NCBI RefSeq assembly: GCF_002042885.1
Contig: NZ_MVFY01000009.1
Coordinates: forward strand, 62,001-126,000
Origin: Citrobacter portucalensis
Lineage (GTDB): Bacteria > Pseudomonadota > Gammaproteobacteria > Enterobacterales > Enterobacteriaceae
DNA: 64,000 nt
Direction: 5' to 3'
Position numbers and translations under genes: made by a program. The notes below the pieces were generated by a model. It was not told where the DNA came from, ran no database searches, and was given only the letters and a program-made list of their open reading frames with translations. Shown here piece after piece: positions 22,285-31,527 of the stretch. Position 1 is the first letter of the stretch, and every line of letters begins with the position of its first letter.

Positions 22285-23208
22285 TTATTCAGCCATCGCC
22301 TCCCGCCACAGCTTTTCAACAACACGCTGGGCCAGTAGCGCCTGCTCGCCTGCCGTCTGGGGAACCGTCTGATTTTGCACGCACTCAATGAAATGACGCG
22401 CACATCCGGCAAAACCACGCTGTTCTAAGGTCGTTTGCCAGCCCGCTATCGGCTTATGAACAACACCTTGCCCACGCTCCTCCCGCCATTCCCGCATATC
22501 AGTGACGTCAATCAGGCCGCCGTCCGTCACCGCCTGCACGCTCTCGCGCTGGCTACCGGCACGGCGATGCATACTGGTCGTTATCTGCATTTGACCGACA
22601 GAAAAATGATGCTCGGCGTAGAGCATCGCACCAGATTCATTGGTCAGCAGCGTGCCGTTATTTAACTGCGCCTGCCCTCCCGCCAGCCACAAAGCGGTAT
22701 CGACCACGTGCAGATAGTCGTCCAGCAGAGTGAAGCGCAGATCGTGCGGCCCAACGCTATCCGTACGGTGCTTATCCATACGTACTGACGCTGCGGTGCC
22801 CAACTGGGTTTTGAGATCCTGGTACAGCGGTGCAAATCGACGGTTAAACCCGACCATCAGCGTGAGTTTTTTCCGCGCGGCCAGCTCGACCAGTTGCTCA
22901 GCCTCGTGCAGGTTTTCCGCCAACGGTTTATCCACACACACGTGAACTCCGGCATTCAGCAATTCACTGACTACCGCATAGTGCGTCGCGGTACTGGAGT
23001 GGACGAAAACCGCGTCGCAGGTTTGCGCCAGATTCTTCAATGAATCCACGTAGGGTATTCGCCAGGTGTCACAGATACGCTGTGCTTTATCGCGTGAAGG
23101 TGAAAAGGCGCCTTGCAGCGTCCAGTCCGCGGAGGTGCCTAGCACGGGTAGCCAGGCCTTTTGCGCAATACCGCCCAGGCCGACTACGCCGATACGTAAT
23201 TTATTCAC
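22285..23208 (-). CDS. yceM: Gfo/Idh/MocA-family oxidoreductase YceM (MviM)
   Basis: The 307-residue protein has an N-terminal NAD(P)-binding Rossmann fold (KLRIGVVGLGGIAQKAWLPV, GxGGxA) and the Gfo/Idh/MocA motif CVDKPLAENL near residue 90, then the C-terminal substrate-binding domain. The substrate is not established. The start is GTG at 23208, one base after the yceH stop, with GGGAG 8 nt upstream; this gives the E. coli length (307). The frame continues upstream into yceH but that extension is not homologous. It forms a small unit with yceH. Confidence 0.92.
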   Translation of the reverse strand: MNKLRIGVVGLGGIAQKAWLPVLGTSADWTLQGAFSPSRDKAQRICDTWRIPYVDSLKNLAQTCDAVFVHSSTATHYAVVSELLNAGVHVCVDKPLAENLHEAEQLVELAARKKLTLMVGFNRRFAPLYQDLKTQLGTAASVRMDKHRTDSVGPHDLRFTLLDDYLHVVDTALWLAGGQAQLNNGTLLTNESGAMLYAEHHFSVGQMQITTSMHRRAGSQRESVQAVTDGGLIDVTDMREWREERGQGVVHKPIAGWQTTLEQRGFAGCARHFIECVQNQTVPQTAGEQALLAQRVVEKLWREAMAE

Positions 23209-23209
23209 G

Positions 23210-23857
23210 TTAGTCTCCCAGGTGCGCCAGCAAGGAATCAAGTCGCTGCTTAAGCTCTGCGACTTCCGTTTCCAGCGCTTCCACGCGCGCCTGCAGATCA
23301 CCGGAGGCTACAGGGAGTTCATCTGCCGCGGCAATGGCTTCATCAACCTCACCACAAAACAGGTGCATATAGCGACTTTCACGTTTGCCCGGCTCACGCG
23401 ACAGGCGGATCACATAAGGCCCATCTTCCCGGTTCGCCAGATTTTCCAGCGTCGACTCCACTTCGGCCATATCGCTGAATTCGTACATACGGGATGCGCG
23501 GCTACGCAGTTCACCAGGCGTCTGAGCGCCCCGCAGCAGCAGTGTGGTGATTATGGCCACCTCTGCGGCACTAAGCTTCAGATTGCCAAATTCAGAGTTG
23601 CAGAAACGCTGCTCATATTTCGTGACGCGATTGCCAAAACCGCTCACCGTGCGCAGAAAATGTCGCTTAACCAGGTTATCCAACTGCTCCTGCACGTCCG
23701 ATTCCGACAGGTTCATCACCGGTTCACGATTCGTTTTTTGATTGCAGGCTGTTACGACTCCATTAACGGAGAGTGGGTACTGTTCCGGCGTGGTCACTTG
23801 TTTTTCTAATAAACAGCCAATCACTCGTGCTTCGGTGGCGGTTAATTCGTATTTCAT
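23210..23857 (-). CDS. yceH: YceH, DUF480 protein
   Basis: The 215-residue protein begins [20 protein letters not shown] and has two winged-helix-like repeats of the DUF480 family ([19 protein letters not shown] and [15 protein letters not shown]). A C-terminal coiled coil ends DSLLAHLGD. The function is unknown; the fold suggests DNA or protein binding. The start at 23857 equals the E. coli length. It is directly followed by yceM with one base between them, and 34 bp separate it from the upstream rimJ stop. Confidence 0.93.
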   Translation of the reverse strand: MKYELTATEARVIGCLLEKQVTTPEQYPLSVNGVVTACNQKTNREPVMNLSESDVQEQLDNLVKRHFLRTVSGFGNRVTKYEQRFCNSEFGNLKLSAAEVAIITTLLLRGAQTPGELRSRASRMYEFSDMAEVESTLENLANREDGPYVIRLSREPGKRESRYMHLFCGEVDEAIAAADELPVASGDLQARVEALETEVAELKQRLDSLLAHLGD

Positions 23858-23891
23858 CGTCTTCTCCATTAATCATGGCTGCATCTGAAAC

Positions 23892-24476
23892 TTAGCGGCC
23901 GGGGGTCCATTCTGATGTGGTCAACGCCGTCAGCACGTGATCGCGCCACTGCCCGTCAATCAGCAGGTAGTCTTTGGCATACCCTTCTTTTTCAAAACCC
24001 AGTCGCGCCAGCAGGTCACCGCTGCGCTTATTATGTGGCATGTAGTTAGCCATAATGCGGTGAATATGCTGCGTGCGCTGCATATAACGGATGGCCGAGG
24101 TTAAGGCTTCATACATTAGCCCCTGCCCCTGCCATTTCTGCGCAATGGAGTAGCCGAGATAACAGGCATGGAAGGATCCCCGCACCACGTTTGAAAAGTT
24201 CGCAACGCCGATAATTTCTTTTTCGTCCGGATCGAGCAGCGCAAAATAATAGGCGGTGCCCTGTTTATGAAACTCAGAAATCATGCTCAGACGCGCCTGC
24301 CAGCCGGACGGATAGCAGTGGCTTTCATCGCGAATAGGTTCCCAGGGTTTTAAGAAATGACGATTTTCTGCGTAATAATCTGCCAGACGCCAGGCATCAC
24401 GCTCATGCACTAAACGCACGACCAGGCGGTCGGTGGTTAAGCGCACTTTTGGCACGTTACTGCGATAGCCAAACAT
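23892..24476 (-). CDS. rimJ: Ribosomal protein S5 N-alanine acetyltransferase RimJ
   Basis: The 194-residue protein is a GNAT acetyltransferase with N-terminal beta strands ([20 protein letters not shown]) and the acetyl-CoA binding segment near [19 protein letters not shown] (Q/RxxGxG type). RimJ acetylates the N-terminal alanine of ribosomal protein S5 and assists 30S assembly. The length equals E. coli RimJ (194). It is the first gene of a rimJ-yceH-yceM series and is divergent from mdtH, sharing a 259-bp spacer. Confidence 0.96.
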   Translation of the reverse strand: MFGYRSNVPKVRLTTDRLVVRLVHERDAWRLADYYAENRHFLKPWEPIRDESHCYPSGWQARLSMISEFHKQGTAYYFALLDPDEKEIIGVANFSNVVRGSFHACYLGYSIAQKWQGQGLMYEALTSAIRYMQRTQHIHRIMANYMPHNKRSGDLLARLGFEKEGYAKDYLLIDGQWRDHVLTALTTSEWTPGR

Positions 24477-24735
24477 TCTATACCTACTCCTTCCCGTAAC
24501 GTCTTCAATACGCTATTCGCATTACTATACCTGTGCGAATACGCCCTGTGAAAAGAGCAAAATGCCATTTTTTGAATTATTCACACATTTTGATGAAAAC
24601 TCTCTATCAAGACGGACTTTTGATAAAAAAATATTGTCCCGCGAAGGGTGGGAAAAGCGATGACGACACCGCAGAATAGGAGGTGCTTATCTTTTAAACT
24701 CTATCCAGAGTGACGAGTTTTTCCCTGGAGGGGAA

Positions 24736-25944
24736 ATGTCGCAAGTCTCGCAGGCAAGGAACCTGGGTAAATACTTCCTTCTCATCGATAATATGCTGGT
24801 CGTGCTGGGTTTCTTCGTCGTTTTCCCGCTGATCTCAATTCGTTTCGTCGACCAAATGGGCTGGGCCGCCGTGATGGTCGGTATTGCACTAGGATTACGT
24901 CAATTTATCCAGCAGGGGTTGGGTATTTTCGGCGGTGCTATTGCGGACCGTTTCGGTGCAAAACCGATGATCGTCACCGGCATGCTGATGCGCGCTGCCG
25001 GGTTCGCCACCATGGGCATTGCCCATGAGCCGTGGCTGCTGTGGTTTTCCTGCTTTCTCTCCGGACTGGGCGGTACACTATTCGACCCACCCCGCTCGGC
25101 GCTGGTGGTTAAACTGATCCGCCCGGAAAAGCGCGGGCGCTTTTTCTCTATTCTGATGATGCAGGATAGCGCCGGGGCCGTGGTTGGCGCGTTGCTTGGC
25201 AGTTGGTTATTGCAATACGATTTCCGTCTTGTCTGTGCCACCGGCGCAATTTTGTTCGTTCTGTGCGCGGCGTTTAACGCCTGGCTGCTCCCGGCATGGA
25301 AGCTGTCGACGGTGAAAATTCCAGTGCGCGAAGGGATGAGCCACGTGATGCATGACAAGCGCTTTGTCACCTATGTGCTGACGCTGGCGGGCTATTACAT
25401 GCTGGCGGTACAGGTGATGCTGATGCTGCCAATCATGGTGAACGACATCGCAGGTTCACCGGCCGCCGTGAAATGGATGTATGCCATCGAGGCGTGCCTC
25501 TCCTTGACGCTGCTCTACCCAATTGCCCGCTGGAGTGAAAAACGTTTTCGCCTTGAACATCGTCTGATGGCCGGTCTGCTGGTGATGTCTCTGAGCATGA
25601 TGCCGATCGGTCTGGTGGGGAATTTGCAGCAGTTGTTCACCCTGATCTGTACGTTCTATATTGGCTCGATCATCGCCGAACCAGCGCGTGAAACCCTTAG
25701 CGCCTCACTGGCGAATGCACGTGCCCGAGGAAGCTATATGGGCTTCAGTCGACTGGGGCTCGCTATCGGCGGCGCAATTGGATATATCGGCGGCGGCTGG
25801 CTGTTTGACATGGGCAAAGCCCTGGCACAGCCTGAGTTGCCCTGGATGATGCTCGGTATTATCGGCCTCATCACCTTCCTGGCGCTGGGCTGGCAATTCA
25901 GTCTCAAACGCCCAACGAGAGGCATGCTGGAGCCAGACGCCTGA
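24736..25944 (+). CDS. mdtH: Multidrug MFS transporter MdtH
   Basis: The 402-residue protein starts [20 protein letters not shown] and has about 12 membrane segments with MFS motif A ([19 protein letters not shown]) after helix 2. In E. coli MdtH confers resistance to enoxacin and norfloxacin when overproduced; the physiological substrate is unknown. Length equals E. coli MdtH (402). A strong GGAGGGG ribosome-binding site lies just before the ATG. In E. coli K-12 grxB follows this gene; here yceB begins after 114 bp and grxB is absent. Confidence 0.95.
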   Translation: MSQVSQARNLGKYFLLIDNMLVVLGFFVVFPLISIRFVDQMGWAAVMVGIALGLRQFIQQGLGIFGGAIADRFGAKPMIVTGMLMRAAGFATMGIAHEPWLLWFSCFLSGLGGTLFDPPRSALVVKLIRPEKRGRFFSILMMQDSAGAVVGALLGSWLLQYDFRLVCATGAILFVLCAAFNAWLLPAWKLSTVKIPVREGMSHVMHDKRFVTYVLTLAGYYMLAVQVMLMLPIMVNDIAGSPAAVKWMYAIEACLSLTLLYPIARWSEKRFRLEHRLMAGLLVMSLSMMPIGLVGNLQQLFTLICTFYIGSIIAEPARETLSASLANARARGSYMGFSRLGLAIGGAIGYIGGGWLFDMGKALAQPELPWMMLGIIGLITFLALGWQFSLKRPTRGMLEPDA

Positions 25945-26058
25945 TAGCCGAACCTGCGTCCCGGCGCTTTTCAGTTTTTTCTGCTGGCGTCCGGGGCGCT
26001 GGTACTCGATGATGCTTTGTGTCACGATTACGCCACATGCATCATGTTGAGGAACCCC

Positions 26059-26619
26059 ATGAAAAAGTTTTTTTTTGCCGCTGCACTGATTGTCAGCGGC
26101 CTGTTGGTTGGTTGTAATCAACTCACGCAATACACGGTTAGCGAGCAAGAAATTAATCAGGCCCTGGCAAAGCATAATAACTTTTCTAAAGATATCGGCT
26201 TGCCCGGCGTTGCTGAAGCACACATCGTACTAAATAATCTCGCCAGTCAGATTGGCCGTGAAGAACCCAATAAAGTGACGCTGACCGGTGATGCCAACCT
26301 GGACATGAATTCCCTGTTTGGCAGCCAAAAAGCGACCATGAAGCTGAAGTTAAAAGCCTTACCGGTATTCAACAAAGAGAAAGGCGCAATTTATCTGCAA
26401 GAGATGGAAGTCGTGGATGCGACCGTGACACCAGAAAAAATGCAGTCGGTACTGCAAACGCTGATGCCTTATTTAAACCAGTCGCTGCGTAACTATTTCA
26501 ACCAGCAGCCAGCCTACATTCTGCAGGATGACAGTAGCCAGGGTGAAGCACTGGCGAAAAAACTGGCGAAGGGAATTGAGGTGAAACCGGGGGAAATCAT
26601 CATCCCGTTCACCGACTAA
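26059..26619 (+). CDS. yceB: YceB lipoprotein (DUF1439)
   Basis: The 186-residue product starts MKKFFFAAALIVSGLLVGCN with the lipobox LVGC, so it is a lipoprotein. The mature part is a DUF1439 domain. A Gln-rich and amphipathic pattern follows, ending KPGEIIIPFTD. The function is not known. The ATG at 26059 has GAGGA 6-10 nt upstream and gives the E. coli length (186). An earlier in-frame Met is discarded because it precedes the signal peptide. A terminator follows the stop directly. Confidence 0.95.
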   Translation: MKKFFFAAALIVSGLLVGCNQLTQYTVSEQEINQALAKHNNFSKDIGLPGVAEAHIVLNNLASQIGREEPNKVTLTGDANLDMNSLFGSQKATMKLKLKALPVFNKEKGAIYLQEMEVVDATVTPEKMQSVLQTLMPYLNQSLRNYFNQQPAYILQDDSSQGEALAKKLAKGIEVKPGEIIIPFTD

Positions 26620-26627
26620 TAAAACTG

Positions 26628-26652
26628 AGGGCGCCGATGCGCCCTTTTTTTT
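26628..26652 (+). terminator. Terminator of yceB
   Basis: AGGGCGC, loop, GCGCCCT followed by eight T residues, 8 bp after the yceB stop. Confidence 0.93.
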
Positions 26653-26659
26653 CGTGCAA

Positions 26660-26675
26660 ACGAAAACGTTTCCGC
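26660..26675 (+). promoter_or_regulatory. PurR operator of pyrC
   Basis: The 16-bp sequence ACGAAAACGTTTCCGC matches the palindromic PurR box (ACGCAAACGTTTTCGT) and lies where PurR binds upstream of E. coli pyrC, just before the -10 hexamer TATCCT (26677-26682). Confidence 0.88.
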
Positions 26676-26687
26676 TTATCCTTTGTT

Positions 26688-26716
26688 TCCGGCAAAAAAG
26701 ACTATCCTCAGCCGGA
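26688..26716 (+). promoter_or_regulatory. pyrC leader hairpin (start-site switching control)
   Basis: TCCGGC at 26688-26693 pairs with GCCGGA at 26711-26716, hiding the GGAG ribosome-binding site of pyrC. In E. coli and Salmonella high CTP makes transcription start at the upstream C so that this hairpin forms. When CTP is low transcription starts a few bases later and the hairpin is lost. The same bases are in place here. Confidence 0.85.
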
Positions 26717-26724
26717 GCATATTA

Positions 26725-27771
26725 ATGACTGCACCATCCCAGGTTTTAAAGATCCGCCGCCCAGACGACTGGCATCTTCACTTTCGCGATGGCGACATGT
26801 TAAAAACTGTCGTGCCCTACACCAGTGAAATTTATGGTCGCGCCATTGTCATGCCGAACCTGGCACCGCCCGTCACCACGGTTGACGCGGCTATCGCTTA
26901 TCGCCAGCGCATTCTTGACGCGGTACCTGCTGGACACGACTTCACACCATTAATGACCTGCTACTTAACGGATACGCTGGATCCCAACGAGCTGGAACGT
27001 GGATTTAACGAAGGCGTATTCACCGCAGCAAAACTCTATCCGGCCAATGCCACCACCAACTCGACGCATGGCGTAACCTCTATTGACGCCATCATGCCGG
27101 TGCTGGAGAGGATGGAAAAATTGGGTATGCCGCTGCTGGTGCACGGCGAAGTGACGCATGCAGATATCGATATTTTCGATCGCGAAGCGCGCTTTATTGA
27201 AACGGTGATGGAACCGCTGCGCCAGCGTTTGACCTCGCTGAAAGTAGTGTTCGAGCATATCACTACCAAAGATGCTGCCGAATACGTGCGCGACGGTAAC
27301 GAGCTTCTGGCAGCGACTATTACGCCACAGCACCTGATGTTTAACCGCAACCACATGCTGGTTGGCGGGATTCGTCCTCACCTGTACTGCCTGCCGATCC
27401 TCAAACGTAACGTCCACCAACAGGCGCTGCGTGAACTGGTTGCCAGCGGGTTTACGCGCGCCTTCCTCGGTACCGACTCAGCGCCGCACGCACGTCATCG
27501 CAAAGAGTCAAGCTGTGGCTGTGCTGGATGCTTTAATGCACCGACCGCACTAGGCAGCTATACCACCGTGTTTGAAGAGATGAATGCGCTGGACCATTTC
27601 GAAGCCTTCTGCTCACTCAACGGCCCACAGTTCTATGGTTTGCCCGTAAATGAGACCTTTATTGAGCTGGAACGCGTGGAGCACCTGGTTCCTGAGAGCA
27701 TAGCGTTGGAAGACGATACGCTGGTGCCTTTCCTGGGTGGCGAAACGGTACGCTGGTCAGTAAAAAGCTAA
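26725..27771 (+). CDS. pyrC: Dihydroorotase PyrC
   Basis: The 348-residue protein converts carbamoyl-aspartate to dihydroorotate in pyrimidine synthesis. The binuclear zinc site is intact: HxH in [10 protein letters not shown] at about residues 16 and 18, the carboxylated Lys in [11 protein letters not shown] at about 102, His in LLVHGE at about 139, His in VVFEHITTK at about 177 and Asp in FLGTDSAPH at about 250. Length equals E. coli PyrC (348). The start at 26725 follows the GGAG in the leader hairpin; the upstream open frame crosses the promoter and is rejected. PurR and CTP-dependent control are visible upstream. Confidence 0.98.
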   Translation: MTAPSQVLKIRRPDDWHLHFRDGDMLKTVVPYTSEIYGRAIVMPNLAPPVTTVDAAIAYRQRILDAVPAGHDFTPLMTCYLTDTLDPNELERGFNEGVFTAAKLYPANATTNSTHGVTSIDAIMPVLERMEKLGMPLLVHGEVTHADIDIFDREARFIETVMEPLRQRLTSLKVVFEHITTKDAAEYVRDGNELLAATITPQHLMFNRNHMLVGGIRPHLYCLPILKRNVHQQALRELVASGFTRAFLGTDSAPHARHRKESSCGCAGCFNAPTALGSYTTVFEEMNALDHFEAFCSLNGPQFYGLPVNETFIELERVEHLVPESIALEDDTLVPFLGGETVRWSVKS

Positions 27772-27799
27772 AAAAAGTGTAGCCAACCGATTCGAATAA

Positions 27800-27815
27800 C
27801 TGTATAAATAAACAG
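27800..27815 (+). promoter_or_regulatory. LexA (SOS) box of dinI
   Basis: CTGTATAAATAAACAG fits the LexA consensus CTGT-N8-ACAG exactly and lies 22 bp before the dinI ATG. Confidence 0.93.
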
Positions 27816-27836
27816 TATATTCCACAGGGGGCTACT

Positions 27837-28082
27837 ATGCGTATTGAAGTCACTATTGCTAAAACTTCACCTTTACCTGCCGGTGCAATTGACGCACTGG
27901 CAGGTGAACTCTCCCGCCGTATTCAGCACCATTTTCCGGATAACGAAGGTAACGTTACCGTCCGTTATGCCGGCGCAAACAATCTGTCGGTTATTGGCGC
28001 GACCAAAGAGGACAAAGAACGCATCAGCGAAATCCTACAGGAAACCTGGGAAAGCGCGGATGACTGGTTCATCAACGAATAA
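27837..28082 (+). CDS. dinI: DNA damage-inducible protein DinI
   Basis: The 81-residue protein begins MRIEVTIAKTSPLPAGAIDA and has the DinI fold with an acidic C-terminal helix (LQETWESADDWFINE). It binds RecA filaments and tunes LexA and UmuD self-cleavage in the SOS response. The length equals E. coli DinI (81). An AGGGGGC ribosome-binding site lies just upstream, and a LexA box lies at 27800-27815. A terminator follows. Confidence 0.97.
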   Translation: MRIEVTIAKTSPLPAGAIDALAGELSRRIQHHFPDNEGNVTVRYAGANNLSVIGATKEDKERISEILQETWESADDWFINE

Positions 28083-28109
28083 ATAATGATATGCAGTGAT
28101 GTTTGTTTG

Positions 28110-28131
28110 CCGGGTCGCCCCGGCTTTTTTA
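28110..28131 (+). terminator. Terminator of dinI
   Basis: GCCGGG, TCG loop region, CCCGGC followed by six T residues, 27 bp after the dinI stop. Confidence 0.88.
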
Positions 28132-28422
28132 TACACGCTATCTTGTAATCAATCGCACATTTCTTCTGACGAGCATTTAATTTAATATTAACCCACCGAT
28201 TATCTTTTAACCAAAACAACAAAATAATTGTGCAACATACTAAAAAAAAATGAATAACATGTCGGTTTCTTAGTCAGATAACGCTGAAAACAAAAAATTT
28301 ATGCCCTTCCCTCTTTAAATTTTCAATGAATACCCTTATTTATTGATATACTGAAGTTGCTTCAGAAAAAAACGCATTGAACCTCGAAAACCGTTGTCTA
28401 GTAACACGAATTAGGGGGCATG

Positions 28423-28677
28423 ATGGAAAAGAATAATGAAGTCATTCAGACTCATCCGCTTGTAGGGTGGGACATCAGCACTGTTGATAGCTACGATGCG
28501 CTGATGCTGCGTTTGCACTACCAAACCCCGAACCGCCCTGACCCGGATGGGACTGAAGTTGGTCAAACGCTCTGGTTAACCACTGATGTTGCCAGGCAAT
28601 TTATTTCGATATTAGAAGCAGGAATCGCCAAAATTGAATCTGGCGATTACCAGGTAAATGAGTATCAGCGACATTAA
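28423..28677 (+). CDS. bssS: Biofilm regulator BssS
   Basis: The 84-residue protein begins MEKNNEVIQTHPLVGWDIST and is nearly identical to E. coli BssS (YceP), differing mainly around residues 36-44. BssS affects biofilm formation through catabolite and AI-2/indole signalling in E. coli; no biochemical activity is known. Two adjacent ATG codons are possible starts (28420 and 28423); the second gives the E. coli length and has AGGGGGC 3-9 nt upstream. The 291 bp before it are AT-rich and I see no other gene there. A terminator follows. Confidence 0.93.
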   Translation: MEKNNEVIQTHPLVGWDISTVDSYDALMLRLHYQTPNRPDPDGTEVGQTLWLTTDVARQFISILEAGIAKIESGDYQVNEYQRH

Positions 28678-28697
28678 ACCTGATACATCCAACCATC

Positions 28698-28722
28698 AAA
28701 AGGCACCTTAGCGGTGCCTTTC
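28698..28722 (+). terminator. Terminator of bssS
   Basis: AAAGGCACC, short loop, GGTGCCTTT forms a stable hairpin with T-rich sequence after it, 21 bp after the bssS stop. Confidence 0.85.
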
Positions 28723-28791
28723 TTATTTCCAGGTTGAATATTCCAGGTCAGTTATTTACCCTTCTACTATCGCGATTGCAGAGAGAAGCGG

Positions 28792-29907
28792 ATGAAATAC
28801 GACTTAATCATTATTGGCAGCGGTTCGGTAGGCGCCGCAGCTGGATACTATGCCACTCGTGCAGGTCTGAAGGTTCTGATGATCGATGCGCATATGCCAC
28901 CACATCAACAGGGCAGCCACCACGGCGATACTCGATTAATTCGTCATGCTTATGGCGAAGGCGAAAAATACGTTCCGCTGGTGCTACGTGCGCAAACATT
29001 GTGGGATGAACTGTCCACCCATAATGAAGAACCGATTTTTGTTCGCTCCGGAGTTATCAACCTCGGTCCGGCAGAGTCAACCTTCTTAGCAACTGCAGCG
29101 CAAAGCGCAAAACAGTGGCAACTTAACGTTGAACAATTAGATGCAGCGGCCATCATGGCTCGCTGGCCGGAAATTCGCGTACCTGACAACTATATCGGTC
29201 TGTTTGAAGCGGAGTCCGGTTTTTTACGCAGTGAGTTAGCAATTAAAACCTGGATCCGTCTGGCGGAAGAAGCAGGCTGTGCGCAACTGTTTAAATGCCC
29301 GGTCAGCGCAATTCATCACGGTGATGATGGCATCACGGTAGAAACGGTTGACGGTGACTACCACGCGAAGAAAGCAGTGATCAGCGCCGGTACCTGGGTG
29401 CAGGCTTTAGTCCCTGAACTACCGATACAACCTGTGCGCAAAGTGTTCGCCTGGTATCAGGCCGATGGGCGCTACAGCGTTAAGAATAACTTCCCGGCCT
29501 TCACCGGCGAACTGCCAAATGGCGATCAATACTACGGTTTCCCGGCTGAAAACGACGAGCTGAAAATTGGTAAGCACAATGGAGGACAGGTAATTCACTC
29601 TGCAGAAGAGCGTAAGCCATTTGCCGCTGTAGCCAGCGACGGTTCTGAAGCCTTCCCATTCCTGCGCACAATTCTGCCTGGCGTTGGCTGTTGCCTGCAC
29701 GGCGCATCCTGCACTTACGATAATTCACCGGATGAGGACTTTATAATTGATACTCTGCCGGAACATGACAATACGCTGATCATTACCGGGCTGAGCGGAC
29801 ATGGCTTTAAGTTTGCTTCTGTACTGGGAGAGATTGCGGCAGACTTCGCTCAGGACAAACCGTCTGAATTTGACCTGACCCCCTTCAGGCTAAGCCGTTT
29901 TAAGTGA
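28792..29907 (+). CDS. solA: N-methyl-L-tryptophan oxidase SolA
   Basis: The 371-residue flavoenzyme begins with a dinucleotide-binding motif ([20 protein letters not shown]) of the DAO/sarcosine oxidase family. A Cys near residue 307 ([15 protein letters not shown]) is the covalent FAD attachment site of this family. SolA oxidises N-methyl-tryptophan and, slowly, sarcosine. E. coli SolA has 372 residues. It stands alone between two terminators. The GAGAAG ribosome-binding site is just before the ATG. Confidence 0.95.
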   Translation: MKYDLIIIGSGSVGAAAGYYATRAGLKVLMIDAHMPPHQQGSHHGDTRLIRHAYGEGEKYVPLVLRAQTLWDELSTHNEEPIFVRSGVINLGPAESTFLATAAQSAKQWQLNVEQLDAAAIMARWPEIRVPDNYIGLFEAESGFLRSELAIKTWIRLAEEAGCAQLFKCPVSAIHHGDDGITVETVDGDYHAKKAVISAGTWVQALVPELPIQPVRKVFAWYQADGRYSVKNNFPAFTGELPNGDQYYGFPAENDELKIGKHNGGQVIHSAEERKPFAAVASDGSEAFPFLRTILPGVGCCLHGASCTYDNSPDEDFIIDTLPEHDNTLIITGLSGHGFKFASVLGEIAADFAQDKPSEFDLTPFRLSRFK

Positions 29908-29917
29908 TAATAAATGA

Positions 29918-29943
29918 ATGGCCTCGTTGGTGAGGCCATTTTT
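29918..29943 (+). terminator. Terminator of solA
   Basis: ATGGCCTC, GTTG loop region, GAGGCCAT then TTTTTA, 10 bp after the solA stop. Confidence 0.88.
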
Positions 29944-29962
29944 AATGACAGGAATAACGTCA

Positions 29963-30076
29963 ATGCGCCGTATCTTTCACTATCTGGTTAATAATATTCG
30001 CGAGCACCTTATGCTCTACATTATTTTATGGTCGCTGCTGGCCATTATGGATGTAATATATATTATGTTTTTCTAA
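29963..30076 (+). CDS. yceO: Small membrane protein YceO
   Basis: A 37-codon frame starts [20 protein letters not shown] and ends with a hydrophobic stretch rich in Ile, Leu, Met and Phe. It has a short basic N-terminus and one predicted membrane helix at about residues 17-37. It matches E. coli YceO (46 residues), whose inner Met aligns with this start; ortholog recognition rests on the shared [10 protein letters not shown] core and the same position between solA and yceJ. AGGA lies 9 nt before the ATG. An ATG at 29945 would give 43 residues. The function is unknown. Confidence 0.8.
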   Translation: MRRIFHYLVNNIREHLMLYIILWSLLAIMDVIYIMFF

Positions 30077-30338
30077 TTCCTGCGCGCTGACAATAGTTGA
30101 CAAAAATTGAGATTAGCTTAATTTTCATTGCAATAAACTGAACAATAACAAAAACCATAACATCCCATAGACTAAGCCCCACCACATATTTTCGCACTAA
30201 TCTCTTGATGATTACCTCAACAATCAGTCAACTTTATTGAACAAAAAATAAATATCATCACAATTGTTATTTATTAGTTGCATTAATGTCTTTTACACGC
30301 CATTTTCATTCACTTCTGAAATATCAATCGGTGTACTT

Positions 30339-30905
30339 ATGCAATTCAATAATACTCCACAGCGCTATGGCGTAGTGTCAGCCACATTACATTGGCTGAT
30401 TGCGATTGCTGTATATGGCATGTTTGCGTTGGGGTTATGGATGGTCACGCTCAGCTATTACGACGGCTGGTATCACCAGGCCCCCGAACTGCATAAAAGC
30501 ATCGGCATCCTACTCATGATGGGACTGGTTATCCGCGTTGTCTGGCGGTTGTTCTCCCCTCCGCCTGCTGCGTTGGCAAGCTACTCCCGTTTGACCCGTA
30601 TCGCAGCGGCACTGGGTCACCTCGCACTTTATTTGCTGCTCTTTTCGATTGTCATCAGTGGATATCTGATTTCCACCGCAGATGGCAAAGCGATAAGCGT
30701 CTTTGGCTGGTTTGACATTCCTGCCACCCTGGCCAATGCGGGTACCCAGGCCGACCTCGCCGGTAGCTTGCACCTGTGGCTTGCGTGGACCGTGGTGATT
30801 TTATCCCTACTACACGGACTGATGGCCCTGAAACATCACTTTATTGATAACGACGATACCCTCAATCGCATGTTGGGAAAATCGTCATCTGACTATGGAG
30901 CTTAA
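30339..30905 (+). CDS. yceJ: Cytochrome b561 homologue YceJ
   Basis: The 188-residue protein begins [20 protein letters not shown] and has four predicted membrane helices. The conserved histidines in [17 protein letters not shown] and [11 protein letters not shown] are candidate haem ligands, as in the bacterial b561 family. It probably passes electrons in the inner membrane. Its ATG stop region runs directly into yceI with one base between (TAAAATG), so the two are one operon, as in E. coli. The preceding 262 bp contain no gene that I can support. Confidence 0.93.
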   Translation: MQFNNTPQRYGVVSATLHWLIAIAVYGMFALGLWMVTLSYYDGWYHQAPELHKSIGILLMMGLVIRVVWRLFSPPPAALASYSRLTRIAAALGHLALYLLLFSIVISGYLISTADGKAISVFGWFDIPATLANAGTQADLAGSLHLWLAWTVVILSLLHGLMALKHHFIDNDDTLNRMLGKSSSDYGA

Positions 30906-30906
30906 A

Positions 30907-31482
30907 ATGAAAAAAAACCTGCTGGGACTTACACTCGCTTCTCTGTTATTCACCACCGGGTCGGCCGTGGCGGCAGATTACAAAATTGACAAGGAAGGAC
31001 AGCATGCCTTTGTTAATTTCCGTATTCAGCATCTGGGTTACAGCTGGCTGTACGGCACTTTCAAAGATTTCGACGGTACGTTTACCTTTGATGAGAAAAA
31101 TCCCGCAGCCGATAAGGTTAACGTAACCATCAACACCAACAGCGTTGACACTAATCACGCCGAACGCGACAAGCATCTGCGCAGTGCAGATTTCCTTAAC
31201 GTGGCAAAATTCCCGCAGGCGACCTTCAGCTCCACCAGCGTGAAAAAAGAGGGGAATGACCTGGATATCACCGGTAATTTGACCCTGAACGGCGTTACCA
31301 AACCGGTTACGCTGGACGCGAAGCTCATCGGTCAGGGTGGTGATCCCTGGGGCGGTACGCGCGCTGGTTTTGAAGCGCAAGGTAAGATTAAGCTGAAGGA
31401 TTTCAACATCACCACCGATCTCGGCCCTGCATCGCAGGAAGTCGATTTGATCATCTCAGTGGAAGGTGTTCAGCAGAAGTAA
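30907..31482 (+). CDS. yceI: Periplasmic YceI-family lipocalin-like protein
   Basis: The 191-residue protein has a cleavable signal peptide ([20 protein letters not shown], cut near AVAA) and the YceI beta-barrel domain starting [20 protein letters not shown]. YceI-like proteins bind isoprenoid chains in a lipocalin-type pocket; the E. coli protein is base- and osmotically induced. The length equals E. coli YceI (191). It is cotranscribed with the b561-type yceJ, which suggests a quinone- or polyisoprenoid-linked redox role, though that is inference. Confidence 0.95.
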   Translation: MKKNLLGLTLASLLFTTGSAVAADYKIDKEGQHAFVNFRIQHLGYSWLYGTFKDFDGTFTFDEKNPAADKVNVTINTNSVDTNHAERDKHLRSADFLNVAKFPQATFSSTSVKKEGNDLDITGNLTLNGVTKPVTLDAKLIGQGGDPWGGTRAGFEAQGKIKLKDFNITTDLGPASQEVDLIISVEGVQQK

Positions 31483-31493
31483 CGCATGAATTA

Positions 31494-31520
31494 CCGGATG
31501 AGGTACTACCCCTCATCCGG
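31494..31520. terminator. Bidirectional hairpin between yceI and trhO
   Basis: CCGGATGAGG and CCTCATCCGG form a perfect 10-bp stem with a 7-base loop in the 45-bp gap between convergent yceI and trhO. The arms resemble a REP core. There is no clear T run on either side, so it may protect 3' ends more than terminate. Confidence 0.65.
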
Positions 31521-31527
31521 CATCATG

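Noticed and set aside
22285-23301. Longer MviM starting at 23301
   Set aside because: The extra 31 codons overlap yceH in another frame and are not similar to the Rossmann-fold start; GTG at 23208 has a good ribosome-binding site.
25945-26058. Possible grxB remnant
   Set aside because: No frame in this 114-bp gap gives recognisable glutaredoxin residues; treated as absence and not as a pseudogene.
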